In this document: positions 47,846-60,840 of the stretch, piece after piece
Layout of the letters: each line of letters opens with the position of its first letter
Numbering within the stretch: position 1 is the first letter of the stretch
Source of the DNA: Druceiella hillmani
Lineage: Eukaryota; Arthropoda; Insecta; Lepidoptera; Hepialidae
DNA: 64,000 bases
Assembly (NCBI GenBank): GCA_039881145.1
Contig: JAYKKI010000066.1
Span: 11,983,501 to 12,047,500, forward strand
Direction: 5' to 3'
Notes under the pieces: generated by a model
What the model saw: the letters and a program-made list of their open reading frames with translations, nothing else
Databases searched by the model: none
Told to the model about the DNA's origin: nothing
Program-made: the position numbers and the translations under genes

Positions 47846-50800
47846 AAAAATAGTTAATTACGAGTTCATATTATATTCGCTTTTGTTAACGATTTTATTT
47901 GCTTGGACTTGATTTATTAAAAGTCGTAGGTAATGTATATTTCAGTTGTTTTCAATTAACTTACGAACATAAGTGACCAATTTTATAACATAATATTCTT
48001 TTTTATTACTGTACATTTTAATGAACACCTTTATTGCAATAACAAAGAGTGAAGAGTTTTTCTTATTTTTGAACTTCGCTGACTAGCTTAATACAAAATC
48101 TGTGATAATAATTCAATATTTTGAATCAGCCTCTTCAAGATTTCTAATTAAGAGGGAAATATTATATATTTTCATTTCAACCAAATAGGACAAGATTCAA
48201 GTGTCACATAAATTAAAAGGATAAAATTAATTTGTACCCATGTGAACAATATACACACAGGTTGACTTCGTTAAAAATTGTATGTGCGAGGAAACACACA
48301 CCGATATATCAACAAACTACATTATTAAATGGTTAAATTAAAAATTTGTAAAAAAAGCCGTGCCCCTTTTTAACATCCAGGCAAAAAATCTAATAATTCG
48401 CGATATCTATTTGGTTAATGGATTCGTACGTATATATCAAACTTATAGGTTTATTTTGCCGCCTATAAAATCCGACGCGGATCTATTTATTGCTGTCCAA
48501 ATATTATTTATCGCAGGAGAATTTTATGGCTAAAACAGTACGAGTAAGGAAAAGTTTCTTTTATTTTTTTTTGTTTAAAATATTTCCACATACATATTGT
48601 GTCACCTCTTCTGTCCATGATATGGTTTTGCACGGCTGATGTTTTAATTCATAAATCTTTTATATTGGTATTTCTATGACTTTTAGTACCCAATCGTATA
48701 ACTATTAATCTAACATTTAAATATATTTTTTATCATTAAAACAATTTCCTTTACGGGAATCTTAACTCTACCGATTGCAAAATAATTTTTTTAAATTTTT
48801 ACTTCCCAGACAGTTATGGAGAAATATGCATAGTTGTATTTTATCACGAATGCTCCTATATGAAAACTGAAGCTCTCTTTTTATTTATATTATGTCTTTT
48901 CATACCCTATTTTTTTCTATTCTATGACGAAATCACAAATTTCTTTGCTTATTCTTTCCCTTATTTCTTAATAAGGAAAGTAACTTGTTCAATACAAAAT
49001 TTTTATGAAATAAAACTTCTTTAAAATCACCAGTAGTAGCAAGTTTCAAAATAACGGAACTGGGTATGCGAAATGACTCTAAGTGTTGTTTGTTGAAACA
49101 AGAGCGCGAAAGTTGCAATCATAAATATTCATGTACCACCGTCCAGAAATTTCCTGTTAGTGAGTATTAGAGATTTAGTTGTACGTGGTCTTACATTTCA
49201 TAAAATTTAATAATTTTAAAAAGAGAGTTATACAAACAATGTCGTACCCAATAACTAAATTTGTTTATAAGAAATTATAAATTAATATTATATGAATACA
49301 AATTAATTGGTTGACTTCCTGTAAAAGAGAGAAGGCCAAAAATGTAATAAATATTCAAAGCTAAACTAAACAAAAAACACTGAAAATATTGATTTCAGGT
49401 AATCATTTCAATAAAAGATTTTATTTCTGAGGATACGTAATGTACCTGAATAAACTTCGGTGGAAATAATTAAGCTGATATTGGAAGGAAAATTAACGTA
49501 ATATACTTTTGAGGCTCAAAATTTAGTTACGCTACGACAATTTAAAAGGAATGATAAACATTTTATTGAATATGTCACATTAAGAGAGTGAATCAAGAGA
49601 ATAAAATACAGAATAAATAAAACAAAACATTTCATTTTCACACGTAATCTTCTTCTACCTCCATATATTTTTATGAGTATGACGTGCCTTTATTTCACTT
49701 AGAAAAAAAAACTACTTTCATTGAGTCTCAAAAAACACGAAAAAAATTCGCAAATTTTACCTTTTCAATTTAAGACATTACTAAAAATTAAAAGTAGCTT
49801 CGTAATTTTTAGTTATGTAAGTTCGGACAATATGATAGGTGAACCAAAATCAAAGCCAACTTTACAGGTTTCCGTAAGTGCAACTTTGAATAAGAAGCGC
49901 GCTGCGTGCTCGTGCTGAAACAATATACTCGCTGATAATTTTTCAACGTGTTTTTCTTTTATTACTTCACCCACTTTTGTGATCAAATCAGCATAATAGG
50001 CGCTTGTTTTGTTTCGGCATGTAGTCAACTAGAATAACTACATAAAAATCCTACGACTCACAGATATAATCAGATCATGTTTAGTCTTTGCCAAAATAGA
50101 TAAAGAGTAGCAATTTAGGAGAATTAATGAAATAGTTCCTTGAAAATTTATTCAATAAAACTTCTTTGAGTATACATGAGGGATTTCATTTTGAAGTGTT
50201 CCTATCACATATTGATAACGTAAAGTATCATTTGATTACCACTATTTAGTAATGAGTTTACGAAAAAAACGAGTTATATTGAACATCTTTTTCTGAAAAA
50301 ATACTATCCAAAGGAATTTTTGAGATATCTAGCAGACATTAGGAACTATTGTTTCATACTATCACGTGGTTTTTCCTAGATTGCTAACTTTAAGAGGGGC
50401 AGATCGAGCTGTGAATATGATCCTTGTTACAGTCTTCCAAATCGGTCACTGAAGATAACCTCAAAAAAGTGGGAAAATTTATTTTAGAAACAGAATTTAG
50501 AATGGAATATATAATGTGTGGCAGAGAAATTAAAAATTCTGTTTGCTAGTATTTAATCTATATTTTCGTGGTTGAAAAAATCGTCTACAATATCCATTCC
50601 ATGAATTTTAACAGAAGAAAACAAAAACATGCCTTTAAAAAATTCAAGCCTAACTTTCGACGTCATTCCGGATATATTTTATCATCATCTTGTAAACTTG
50701 GGTTTACTATTACGATCTTTAAATGAGGAAACACAACTCTTTTAGGAAAAGGCTATCTTCTCCACCCGTGGAAATTTTAAATTACTCCAACTATCAGTTA

Positions 50801-51815
50801 AATCCTATTAGATGTCCACAGCTAATTTTTTTCAGACACAGATCACCGAATGTAGCTCGTTTTTTTTTAATTAATTAATAAGTAGTGGTACAATTTAATC
50901 AAATCACTTTACGTAATTACTGTACGTCAGTGACACTTCAAAGATGTTTTAGTAGCATTCATTCCTAAGAAACATTTGATTTTCCTTTGTAATTTACTAC
51001 TCCGTGATCGGTTTACATAAAGAGCAATTCGAAGAAATTTCCTTTGTCGTAAGTTACATTTATACTAAAGTATTATCAAATTTGCTTTTGACCATGTTGA
51101 TATCGGAAAATCTTCTACTTTCTTAATTAAATATTTATCAATAAAGTTATTAATCTTTCCTTAATTTCACGCGAAAAATCTTCAGGCTTTACTCTTACCT
51201 TCGTTTTATACATACTGGATCTGTTGTTTCTATTTATATAATATTTATATGTATCTCACCGCCTCTCTGTCGAAGTGTGTGAGGTACAATGAGGCTTATC
51301 TTGTCCGAAAAGTGACAAATGTTACCTAAATATATTTATTGGTGAACATAGAACGCAAAAGCCTATTTTTATGTGACGAAAGATGTCAATAGTTACGTTA
51401 ACTCGGTGGAAATTCACTAGTCTTGTGCTCTTTACCGCTTCACATTAAATGCAGTTTTACGATACGTGACTATTTCAAGACAAAATATTTTCGCATTTTT
51501 CCCAAAACGCGAAATTAACTACATAAGTTTACACATTATAATAACCTAATTATGAATTTGTGGTAAGTAATATGGTATGTATAAAAACTAAGTAGAAGCG
51601 ATTAGTACTACACACAAGGCCGGATTCGTAGGGAATGTAAATTATTAAAATGACTAAAAAAATTATTTATACTATACAAGAAAATTTCGTATTAGGATAT
51701 AATTTAAATACGCTCCTTCTATTAATCTGTATTAATTTCTAGGAAAAACATGTCTAAAATAAAGTACCTGGTTTTGAAGTCACGCTTCAACTCCTCCGAA
51801 GTCATACTAAGCAGA
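47846..51815. other. AT-rich stretch, no gene recognised
   Basis: Frames at 48933-49118 (minus), 49721-49918 and 49813-50028 (minus) show no motifs. The promoter-like segment at 48.46 kb is listed separately. Confidence 0.5.
48464..48549 (+). promoter_or_regulatory. TATA promoter candidate with short coding first exon
   Basis: GCCGCCTATAAAATCCGACG gives a strong TATA box (48464-48470). About 60 bases downstream ATG (48526) opens MAKTVR, and CGA/GTAAGG (donor at 48544) follows directly. A TATA box, a short leader, a tiny first coding exon and then an intron is the usual architecture of insect cuticle-type genes. No second exon was recognised within the window, so this is tentative. Confidence 0.3.
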
Positions 51816-51820
51816 TAGAG

Positions 51821-52018
51821 TTTATTTAATTACTCGACTGTGGCGCATCAAACGAAGGGTAATGAATTTAGCAGTCCATTATGTATTGATACTTCATTTG
51901 CTAAAATCTGTTCAACAGTTTTTGAGGTGCGATCGAACATCCATATATAGATACATACATAGAGTGTTAAATTCATTACCCTTCCGTCGCCACGCCGTAG
52001 ACAGATAATTAACTAAAA
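51821..52018. repeat. Inverted-repeat element with about 50-bp arms
   Basis: The left arm (51821-51870, ending CGAAGGGTAATGAATTTA) is repeated in inverse at 51968-52018 (beginning TAAATTCATTACCCTTCCG). Outer parts are more diverged and gapped. The 97-base interior holds the tail motif CTGTTCAACAGTTTTTGAGG, followed by CATACATACA-like sequence, resembling the tail of the SINE/LINE-like insert at 3.8 kb. Confidence 0.6.
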
Positions 52019-53176
52019 GTAAGATATACTCACCTATAAGACGCACTCTTATAATCTTTGCTTTGCAATTTTAGTCACAAACACAATTATGTTCTGTTAT
52101 AAATAATCATTTGGCGCAATGGGTGTAGAGCAATATCGTTTAGCCTCATTGGAAGTTACTATTTTATAACACCCATTCGAATATTAGCAATCCTGCAAAA
52201 GATTTACAAATAAAGAGCAAAAGGATAAATATTTATTTTATACTATGTGTCGATGACTGCCATTAGTAATTATTCTTACTTTACTGATATGTCCATTCAG
52301 TTAAATGTTAGTTATGAAAATATTATTCCAAATTATTATTTAACCACTTTTTATTAACTTGTCTTCGAGAAAGGGGATTTTGTCAACTTCGAGAAGGTTT
52401 CCTGATTTATTACTCCCACAATCGACCGCACGTTCGTTTGCTCCAAACCGGAATAACCTTCATTTAATTGATCATTTATTTTTCTTAGAGCTTGTTAATT
52501 GTAATATTGCACTAAATGTTAAATACGTTCTATTATCCCGTTGAACATTGGCAAATTGGTGCTTGAAGCTTATTTATTGGATGAAAAATAAGCTATTAAC
52601 CACTATTTTAACCAGTAAATAATTTATTTAATAAAGAATGTCTATAAAATAGAGGTAAGTAAATACCGTATTTTTTATTTCATTGTATCAGTTTAAGGAA
52701 GCATACACTTTTATCTTACCTAGGCTGGCATATTAATAATAAAATTAAATTTGCTATCATATTGATATGATATGAAACGATAGCAAGGTAATAATCATTA
52801 ATTATGAACACTAAGTCACAAAAATATTTGAAATATAAATTTGATTGGACCGAAATATAGAAGTGAAATAGTAATGACTTCGACAAATGAAGTTTCCTAC
52901 GCCGTTGCCTAAGAAGAATTTGAAAATCTAAAATCCCACATGGAATTTCTCATAACACGATTAACGGTTTTTAAACTTTGTACATATTGAACCGAATAGT
53001 TTTTATCGGTGGACATGAAAAGATGAAGATTGTACTTATATCTTTTTTACATCATCGTAGTACATCAATTATTAATAAAGACGTGAGGCGTCGCGGGACT
53101 CTCATATAAAATTCACCCACACCGCATTTAAACGGGGAGGGGGGCGGGGGAACCACATATAAAATTCTATTAATTG

Positions 53177-53221
<45 letters not shown>

Positions 53222-54034
53222 AATACAATAATAAATAATAGACATTTTTACAAATTATTTTCGAATTATCCACCTCACAATAAAAACACCTAACAAAAAA
53301 CGAAAATAAATAAATATAACTTGTTTATGTGTTACATTTTTCTATTATAGGAAATATCTTTTTGTATCGGACAGTTATGGTATATCAAATAACTATCCAC
53401 ATAAAAGAATAGTTTCTTTTTCCTAGTTCATGCGCATGCATATAGTACCCAGCACGTATATTATGTCGTTGGAACACTATACACCGACACTACAAAAGAG
53501 CGTTTCATTGCACGTTCGTTCGTGACGTTTCACTATTCTTTAGATTCCTATATCAAACTTCGAAATGTTTGTTGAATTCGTTGTCTAATCCAATAATCAT
53601 TAATTTTCTGTATAATGCCATTAAAACAATGTACTCGATATATGAAAAGGTGCAGTCGATGTATGTGCATAATGAATTACCTTCAAGCGGTAACTCAATT
53701 CAAGCAGTTAAAAATGAAGATAATTTGTTGTACAATTTTTAATAAAAAGGCAACAATATATTAAAATTTTCCAAACTTTTGAACCATTAACTGGCAGTAA
53801 GAAACTATACAAGTGTAGAAACAACAACTGAAAGCAGAACGTACAGCAATTACAAGACAAGAAAAAGGTAAAGGAATTATTGAGGTCAGACTCCAATAGA
53901 ATAGGGAAATATAGAAAGTGAATACAAATAAGAGAGAATACTAGCTTGGACCGCGACTTCGATCAGGTGGAGTTCGAAATAAGAAAAATTATTTAGAATT
54001 TTTTTCCTTTTCTCTTTATTTTTTTTTTCTCAGA
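52019..54034. other. AT-rich stretch, no gene recognised
   Basis: It contains a G-rich run, GGGGAGGGGGGCGGGGG (53135-53151), able to form a quadruplex. The 12-mer CATATAAAATTC flanks it at 53103 and 53155. A TA array is listed separately. Confidence 0.45.
53178..53221. repeat. (TA)n microsatellite
   Basis: About 44 bases of TA. Confidence 0.95.
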
Positions 54035-54230
54035 ATTCCATGAACATAAAGTTTACTAAAAACGTTAATAAATGGCATCAGTAATACAATGTCGTAATAT
54101 ATCTATCAGCATAAAGTTTAGTAAAAATGCGAATAGATGACGTTGGTAATACCGTGTCAAAATGGATCTATGAGTATAAACTGTACTAAAAATGCTAACA
54201 GATAGCGTTAGCAGAACCAATATCATAAAT
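54035..54230. repeat. 65-bp minisatellite, three diverged units
   Basis: Units begin at 54035, 54101 and 54166. Each reads ATCTATGAGCATAAAGTTTA-like, then CTAAAAATG and GATGGCGTTAGTAATACC-like sequence, with about 15-25% divergence. It leads directly into the SINE/LINE-like tail that follows. Confidence 0.8.
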
Positions 54231-54385
54231 AAAAAAAGCAGAATCAATTTCGTAATATTCATCAAGTTAGGGTTTTTTATACAAAGATAAAATATATATT
54301 TTATTTTGCTCGAAGGTATAAACTATTATCACACAAATTTCATCAAAATCGGTACAGTGGATTTCGCGTGTGTAATCACTCTTTT
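54231..54385 (+). mobile_element. SINE/LINE-like tail fragment
   Basis: AAATTTCATCAAAATCGGTA followed by CAGTGGATTTCGCGTG at about 54334-54370 is the same tail class as at 3788-3830. With the minisatellite upstream it may form one truncated element. Confidence 0.4.
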
Positions 54386-56297
54386 TAAAATACTTACTAT
54401 GTACTGAATTCACTCTCTCACAGTTTTATTATATGTAGATGAAACAGTTTTCCAACACAAAAAGACTGTTAGTCCTTTGCATAAAATCAGAGCTGATATT
54501 TCAGCTCTGATGACCTGCAATGCAAACCTGCAAAAACCATGCAATTAAAATATAGAGTTAATAGATAAAGAAAATACTATGAAAAGAAAAATATTATGTG
54601 GAAACGATGCACAACCACATACCCTAGAACAAGCTCATGGGACTAGATTTGGGAAAACAAATTCATGAAATTTAAATCGCTGATAAACATCCAAGGTCCC
54701 TGATGTAAAAGATTTTAGAGTTGATTTACAAAAATATATGTGTACGCGTTAATATTTATATTTCGAGCCAGCGTTAAAATTAATTGTCAGCCATATTTAT
54801 ATCCAATTATTAAATTTTGCGTGAAAATATCAAGAGAATAATAAATTACAAGCTTGTCCTATTTTTCGCATTTAAACTCATTCTTAATAAAAAATATGCG
54901 CATTTCTTTGGTGTCCATCCGTAGACCGTAGACGAAAAGACTTTTATTTAGTTCGTTTTACCTCACTGTAGTTTTCCCGCCTTGCCTGTGCTTTGTACAT
55001 ACCATTGCGCCGGTTTTTTCATCAAATGATTTAATTGCATAATTCATTACGAAAATCTCATTTTGGATTTTACCACATCGAAATTGCTTGTAACCTTTAA
55101 CCTATTTTATAATCTGAGGATACCGAATAAACTGAAATTTACAATGCAAAAATTGAAATGACGAATTTAATTTTGAAAATTCTGTGAATATTTCATGACA
55201 GTGGTAAAATTCTATCGGATTTCATATTGAAGGGCAAATCGAATGTAATCAAGTAACTCACTATTCTGTTACGAGGACAGCCTGACTGAATTTTTATTTT
55301 GAGATAGGTTATTAGAAAAAGAAGATTACTATCAAAAATCTTTTTTTTTTTTTTTTCAACAATATACACTTACGTTGGTTATCATATATGCAGGCATACA
55401 CATGGAAATATTATGCAGATCGCAATTTCAAAATTGAATGAAAATCGTGTTAAATTCCATTAATTTTAGGTAGGGAATTTTATCATTATGACCAATCCTA
55501 TTTTACACTCGGTGCACCGCTGATAACTATCAATATATAAGGATTGAGTTGTGATTAATATTTTTGAAATTTTTGTGTACATAAATCGTTTCCATTGTAG
55601 AATTCAAATTCTATGTGCAATTTTTTTCGAGATAACTTACTTTGATTTAAAAATGTCTAATGTTTTAGCTCAGTTTTATTATAAATTAGATATTCAAGTG
55701 GTATTCACTTTTTTTATTATTTACTCTCGACTCTATACTTGACTACCTCTGCCGGATGGTATTAAAATTTACATTCTTCGCTTTGGACATCGATTTTGTT
55801 TTAAGATTAAAATATAATATTATTCACTTTTTTTCTTTGTGTAGTTTTGTTTTAACTTTTCCGTTTCTATTTTTTTAAAAACTAAAGACTTCTGTCACCA
55901 TGCAAATCATAGGGAGTGGAAGATGGGGGATTTTTTCGCAGCCGATTAAATGTGGTGTCATTTAAACTTTTGTCATTTAAATTTTTCAAGTTAAAATTGG
56001 GTTTTCATTTACCATTGTTAAACATTTTTTAAAAGTGGTGCACACTAATTTTTCCAAGACGTGGGAAAAAATTACTACACTCATTCTCTGGTTTCAGACA
56101 GCTTATAGTCATTTTATTAAGAGTGGTTGATACATCTAATGAAATAAACGTCATATATTTTATACTATTTATCTATTACTTTGCTATATAATTTTACTCA
56201 ACGAGCAAGTTGTGAAATGACAGATAAACAATTTCTTCACTTGGTCGACTGAATGCAATGTTCATGAACCAATAATATCTGAAGAGCAAGATGAAAG

Positions 56298-56349
<52 letters not shown>

Positions 56350-58280
56350 TCCTTGTTTCATATTTTTTTTTACCTATTGTTTTGTTAAAGGATTATTTAT
56401 TACTTTCCTTAATATTTGTTTCATTAATTTATATCAATAATTATGCCTAACCGAGATTAATGAATAGAGTGGGGGTAGAGTTTTCAGAAAAAGTCACAAG
56501 TTTTATCGAACATTTATTGAAAAAAAAAATTACATTTGAGTCAAATTTAAAGTATAGGGATGATGATCTATCCAATATACACTAATTTTGATATTGAGTT
56601 AATAATTTTTTTTACTTATAATAGTATTTAAATACATTTATAATATCTCCCAAATAAATCTTGCCAATAATTACAGAAAAATAGTGTTCAAAAATGTTTT
56701 TATGTCTTATAATTACATTAGATACTACTTCTAGTATGTCTAAATATTAAATGTTTACAGGATAATTTATAAATATGTTTTGTTATTTTGTCTTCCTTAT
56801 AAATATATTCAGAATAATTATTAACTTCAAAATGTTATTTATTGTAACAATTTAATCTGATACAGAAATAATTAAATCTTTTCAATATCAGCGGCTGTCG
56901 TAATTTTATAAAAATTTCCAAATCAATTAATTAGGGAGAAACTCACATTAATTTCTTGAATAAAACTCATATAGTATACAAATCAAATATTTCTAAAAAT
57001 GTTATGAATAAATTATGCCTTGAAAATATCCTCATCATTTTGGAGATATGAAATACACGAAACGTTGTATATCCAAATAGAATATAAGGATGCGTGTGGT
57101 TACTTAACAAGCAAAGGGTAAGACAATTCTGTATTTCAGATGGATTTTAGCTAGTGAGAATATTATACTCGTGTACGTAAGATTCTGGCTTTTACAAAAA
57201 TTTTCTATCTCACACAATTTTTTCCAGTGATGTCACTTCGCCTTAAAATTTTTTCAGCTTATCTCGTAAATCATTACTGTTCACCTCCAAATGATTTGGG
57301 CGTCTTTTTCAGCGGCTCTTGTTTACTGCTTTCCTGAAAATATAAGCAATAAAAATTACATGATAATTTATTATATAATACATTGTATTCTTTTTAAATC
57401 TGCAACCTAATTCTCAAAATGTTAAATAAATATATTTTAAGTGATGTCAATCATGATGTAAGATCAAAGAAGACCGTTACCAATTTGATTATAAACCTTA
57501 ACAAATTTGTAATTTGTTTACTTAGTTCGCGATACACGTCTTTTTAAACAAAAATTTAAAAAAAGTAAGCGGAGTACGTACGTGCTCATATGTGTGTAAT
57601 TATATCATTTATTTGCTCCTTTCCCATATGCTCATATATCTTCATTATCAATAAAGAAAAATCTCCTTCTTTCCCATCGTTCATTGATAAAATAAAACAC
57701 ATTTGAAAAGCGGTATGAAACTTCAATTTACAACTTAATTTAAGTTCGGTTTTCAGAATACCTCAACTTTTGTGTCAAACTAGCTGATGCCCCTTGCCCG
57801 GCTCGTTTCAAATATTATGATGTCAGCGTTTGAGTTTGATTTTAGTATGGTGTTTAACTTATCTGTCAATATCAAAATCTAAATAGTGTTAACAGTGCAA
57901 TTAACCTCTAAATTCACCTATACTTTAACCGAACATTGTGATCTGCAATGCACGCGCATATTTCGTTCATATTTTTATATTAATATTTTTAATAATTCTC
58001 ATTAAAACATTAACTGAAAAAATACTATAAGATATTTATTTAAAAGTATACGAAATTATATTCATAAATTTATTTTAAATAGGTATATATTTCAAAAATG
58101 TATACTTTAATATGTGAACAAATTTTGCGAGCCGGACAACCCTCTCATCAGTCATTGTTTCTTTCACGCAAATCCCCTAAGTAACGCAATTATGGTTTTA
58201 ATTGCAGACGTGAAACAAGTTTTTTAGGTATAAAGCTGCAAGCTTTATACTTACGGTTTATTTATTTATTAATTGATTAA
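54386..58280. other. AT-rich stretch, no gene recognised
   Basis: Contains a run of 16 T at 55341-55356 and a TA array at 56300-56344. ACTAGCTGATGCCCCTTGCC at about 57780-57799 resembles the 5' ends of abundant arthropod interspersed repeats. Frames such as 55551-55742 have no motifs. Confidence 0.45.
56300..56344. repeat. (TA)n microsatellite
   Basis: About 45 bases of TA. Confidence 0.95.
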
Positions 58281-58519
58281 AAACCCTACATCCGAGTTAC
58301 AGGTTACTTCAAAGCGCTACACACATGTAAACATTAAAAAAAACAGTTTACAATGCACACAATAACATAAACGATAACTAATAAAACAGAAAACCATACA
58401 TTAAATCGAATGAAACATAAAACCAACTAATTATCAAACGTGAACTACAAAGTGACTCCATAATGACGTTCCAAAAGTAAGTTCATACCTCCATCTTTGC
58501 TGATATAAGTAAGTTCATA

Positions 58520-58675
58520 CTTCCTTTCATACAGTTAATAACCCACTTGAAGATGTTAATGCAACGAAACCTAGGTTGCGGTTACTTAAAGAAAGTAGAA
58601 ATAATACTACATCAAGTAGTTTCATTTAATTGTGACTAATGAATTTCTACAAAATTAACGCCAAATATATTCAAT
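58520..58675 (+). mobile_element. Penelope-like 3' end fragment (copy D)
   Basis: It runs from about the ribozyme core region through CGAAACCTAGGTTGCGG, AAAGAAAGTAGAAATAATAC and TTTCATTTAATTGTG to CCAAATATATTCAATA, in one orientation only. TAAGTTCATAC at 58509-58519 and again from about 58674 flanks it and may be a target-site duplication. It shows that the unit can insert without fold-back partners. Confidence 0.7.
58543..58586 (+). ncRNA. Hammerhead ribozyme-like remnant, copy D (inactive form)
   Basis: CCAC then TTGAAGA (C3 changed to T), a weakened stem II (TGTTAATGCAAC), GAAACCTAGGTT and GCGG. The arrangement is the same as copies A and C, but the essential C3 and the cleavage-site C are changed and stem I is mispaired. 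Confidence 0.5.
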
Positions 58676-58976
58676 AAGTTCATACCATTAAAAATTTAAC
58701 ATGTAAACAATGTATTTTCGGTTTAGAAACATAATTATGAAGTCACTTTTTAGTTCACGTTTGAAAATTAGTTAGTTTTATGTTTCATTCGATTTGATGT
58801 ATGGTTTTCGGTTTTATTCATTATAATTTATGTTATTATGTGTAATGTAAACTATTTTTTTTTACTGTTTACACGTGTGCAGCGTTTTGGAGTAACCTGT
58901 AAGTTGGATATGGGGTTTTTTTATAAATATATTCTTATTAAATTTATGTGTAATAATAATATAATTCTTATTTTAT

Positions 58977-59100
<124 letters not shown>

Positions 59101-59754
59101 TTATAATTAAATTTTTGTCTACGTCAAGCATAGTTCTTGTCTAAGTCAAACGGTACCTGAAAAAAACATCAATGAGCAACGGGCCGACAGATATGTAAAT
59201 GATGGTATAAAAGCTCCGTTTTTTTGAGGTACGGAATACTGAAAATAAAAAAACGATATCAAATGTAATTTAGAAATATTATTTTACAAATAAATTTAGA
59301 AATATTTTTTTCTTCAGAAATTTTCCCGTAAATTAGAATTATATTGAACATTTTTTATTACATGCATTGCAGTCTTTCATAATATGTTGATGGCCATTTG
59401 ATTAAATCAGTAATAAATGTCGACGCATTTCTTAATTAAAGTCATGGCGATATTAATATTTTGATATTTTACACATAATAATTTTAATACTTTTAAGCAT
59501 CCAAGAAGCTTGCCATTATATTAAATGCCCTACCATTATCGTTAGTCCTGCGGCATCTCTCTCCCAATTTCGTAATAATACTGCGTGTTGTAACTTAAAG
59601 TCCAAAGAAATATTAAATAAAACACCTCCAGTTTAGGCAAAGATGGCTTTCAGATAAATTCACGATAAAAAATCTATAGGAAGAGGCGACTTTAGATAGT
59701 CACTGAATAAGGAACGTACTAAAACATATAAATAAATAAATATATGTTTATATA

Positions 59755-59822
<68 letters not shown>

Positions 59823-60712
59823 TATATATATATATATATAACATTTTAACAAAAAAGACCAACTTCAAAAAACACAGAAAACATCGATTTTTATTGAGAA
59901 CATCTACCAGAATTGATATATTAAAAATATGTGCAAATAGGTTACCATTTATCTAATTATCTACAACATTCTATTTAATATTAGTTTTCATATCGGTGCC
60001 AAAAATATAAGGCCAGCAGACACCGATTTCAAAACGTGTCTGCGTTCTACACTTTTTATTCGGGGTGTAAATACACAACCGAGGTTTTATTTCCATCAAA
60101 GCCAACTTAGGGTCTCCTTTTTCTCTATTATTTAAAGATGATGTTATTGCATAGATGAACTAAAAAGGCGACAGTCAGATAATGATAGATTGTCATTTTA
60201 TGAAAATCAATCCGCCTTTTGTTTTTGGTACGGTAAAGTTGCACTTTTATTATTTCCACATCAAATTTGTAATCTGTGGAAATGCTTAATATGATAGACG
60301 TTTAAAGATTTCAATTGGATATATAATTTATCTGCATGAGTGTACTTCTAAAAGTTGTAATAGTAAACGTAAAAATAGAGATCTCTAGTTTCATTGCGTA
60401 AGCGATTAATACTTTGAAAGGAAAAAAATATTTTTCTTCCGTTGAACAAATTATTTCGACATGTGATGAAATAAGGTTATTATCATCTGTAAAATAAGTA
60501 AGTTAGAGATATAAAAGTAATTATATTTCGTAATTTTGTAATTATATCCACCTTTCATAGATGTAATAAATAAATAAATATTACGTAAATAAAATGTGAA
60601 ATAAAAGTAACCCTAATATTCAAAATGCTTTAATAAAAACGAAGCTTTAAAACATGAAAACCAGACGGCGTCGAAAAAAACGTAAGAGTAGAAAAACAAG
60701 TTAAGCGATTAT
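59101..60712. other. AT-rich stretch, nothing recognised
   Basis: Only chance frames and a TA array (59743-59841). TATAAAAG at 59206 has no supporting promoter context. Confidence 0.5.
59743..59841. repeat. (TA)n microsatellite
   Basis: About 95 bases of TA with single ACAT and TGCA breaks. Confidence 0.95.
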
Positions 60713-60840
60713 AATTTCACTGAAAATTAATCATCGCTGAATTGTGAACCCAGCTTTGAGATGTCAATATTTTTTCCAGTACAACATTTCAACCAGAATT
60801 CCATCTGCGGCCTTAGCGATGATTATTTTTCAGTGAAATT
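60713..60840. repeat. Short MITE-like inverted repeat, 28-bp arms
   Basis: AATTTCACTGAAAATTAATC then ATCGCTGA (60713-60740) is matched in inverse at 60813-60840 with two mismatches. The 72-base interior is unrelated. Its size of 128 bp and clear TIRs suggest a miniature element, but target duplications could not be fixed with confidence. Confidence 0.65.

Larger units (their letters stand above)
58281..58920. repeat. Long inverted-repeat element, about 190-bp arms, with nested insertion
   Basis: The left arm 58281-58470 and right arm 58721-58920 are inverse copies at roughly 80% identity by eye. Shared blocks include TTACAGGTTACT, CACATGTAAAC/CACGTGTAAAC, GAAAACCATACAT, AAATCGAATGAAACATAAAA, and AAACGTGAACTA, AAAGTGACT. 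No transposase frame is present. A Penelope-like fragment (copy D) sits in the centre, flanked by TAAGTTCATAC on both sides. The structure is a fold-back element that later received a retroelement insertion. Confidence 0.8.

Noticed and set aside
59206..59213. TATAAAAG as a promoter
   Set aside because: No initiator, donor or coding exon nearby; expected by chance in this AT-rich DNA.
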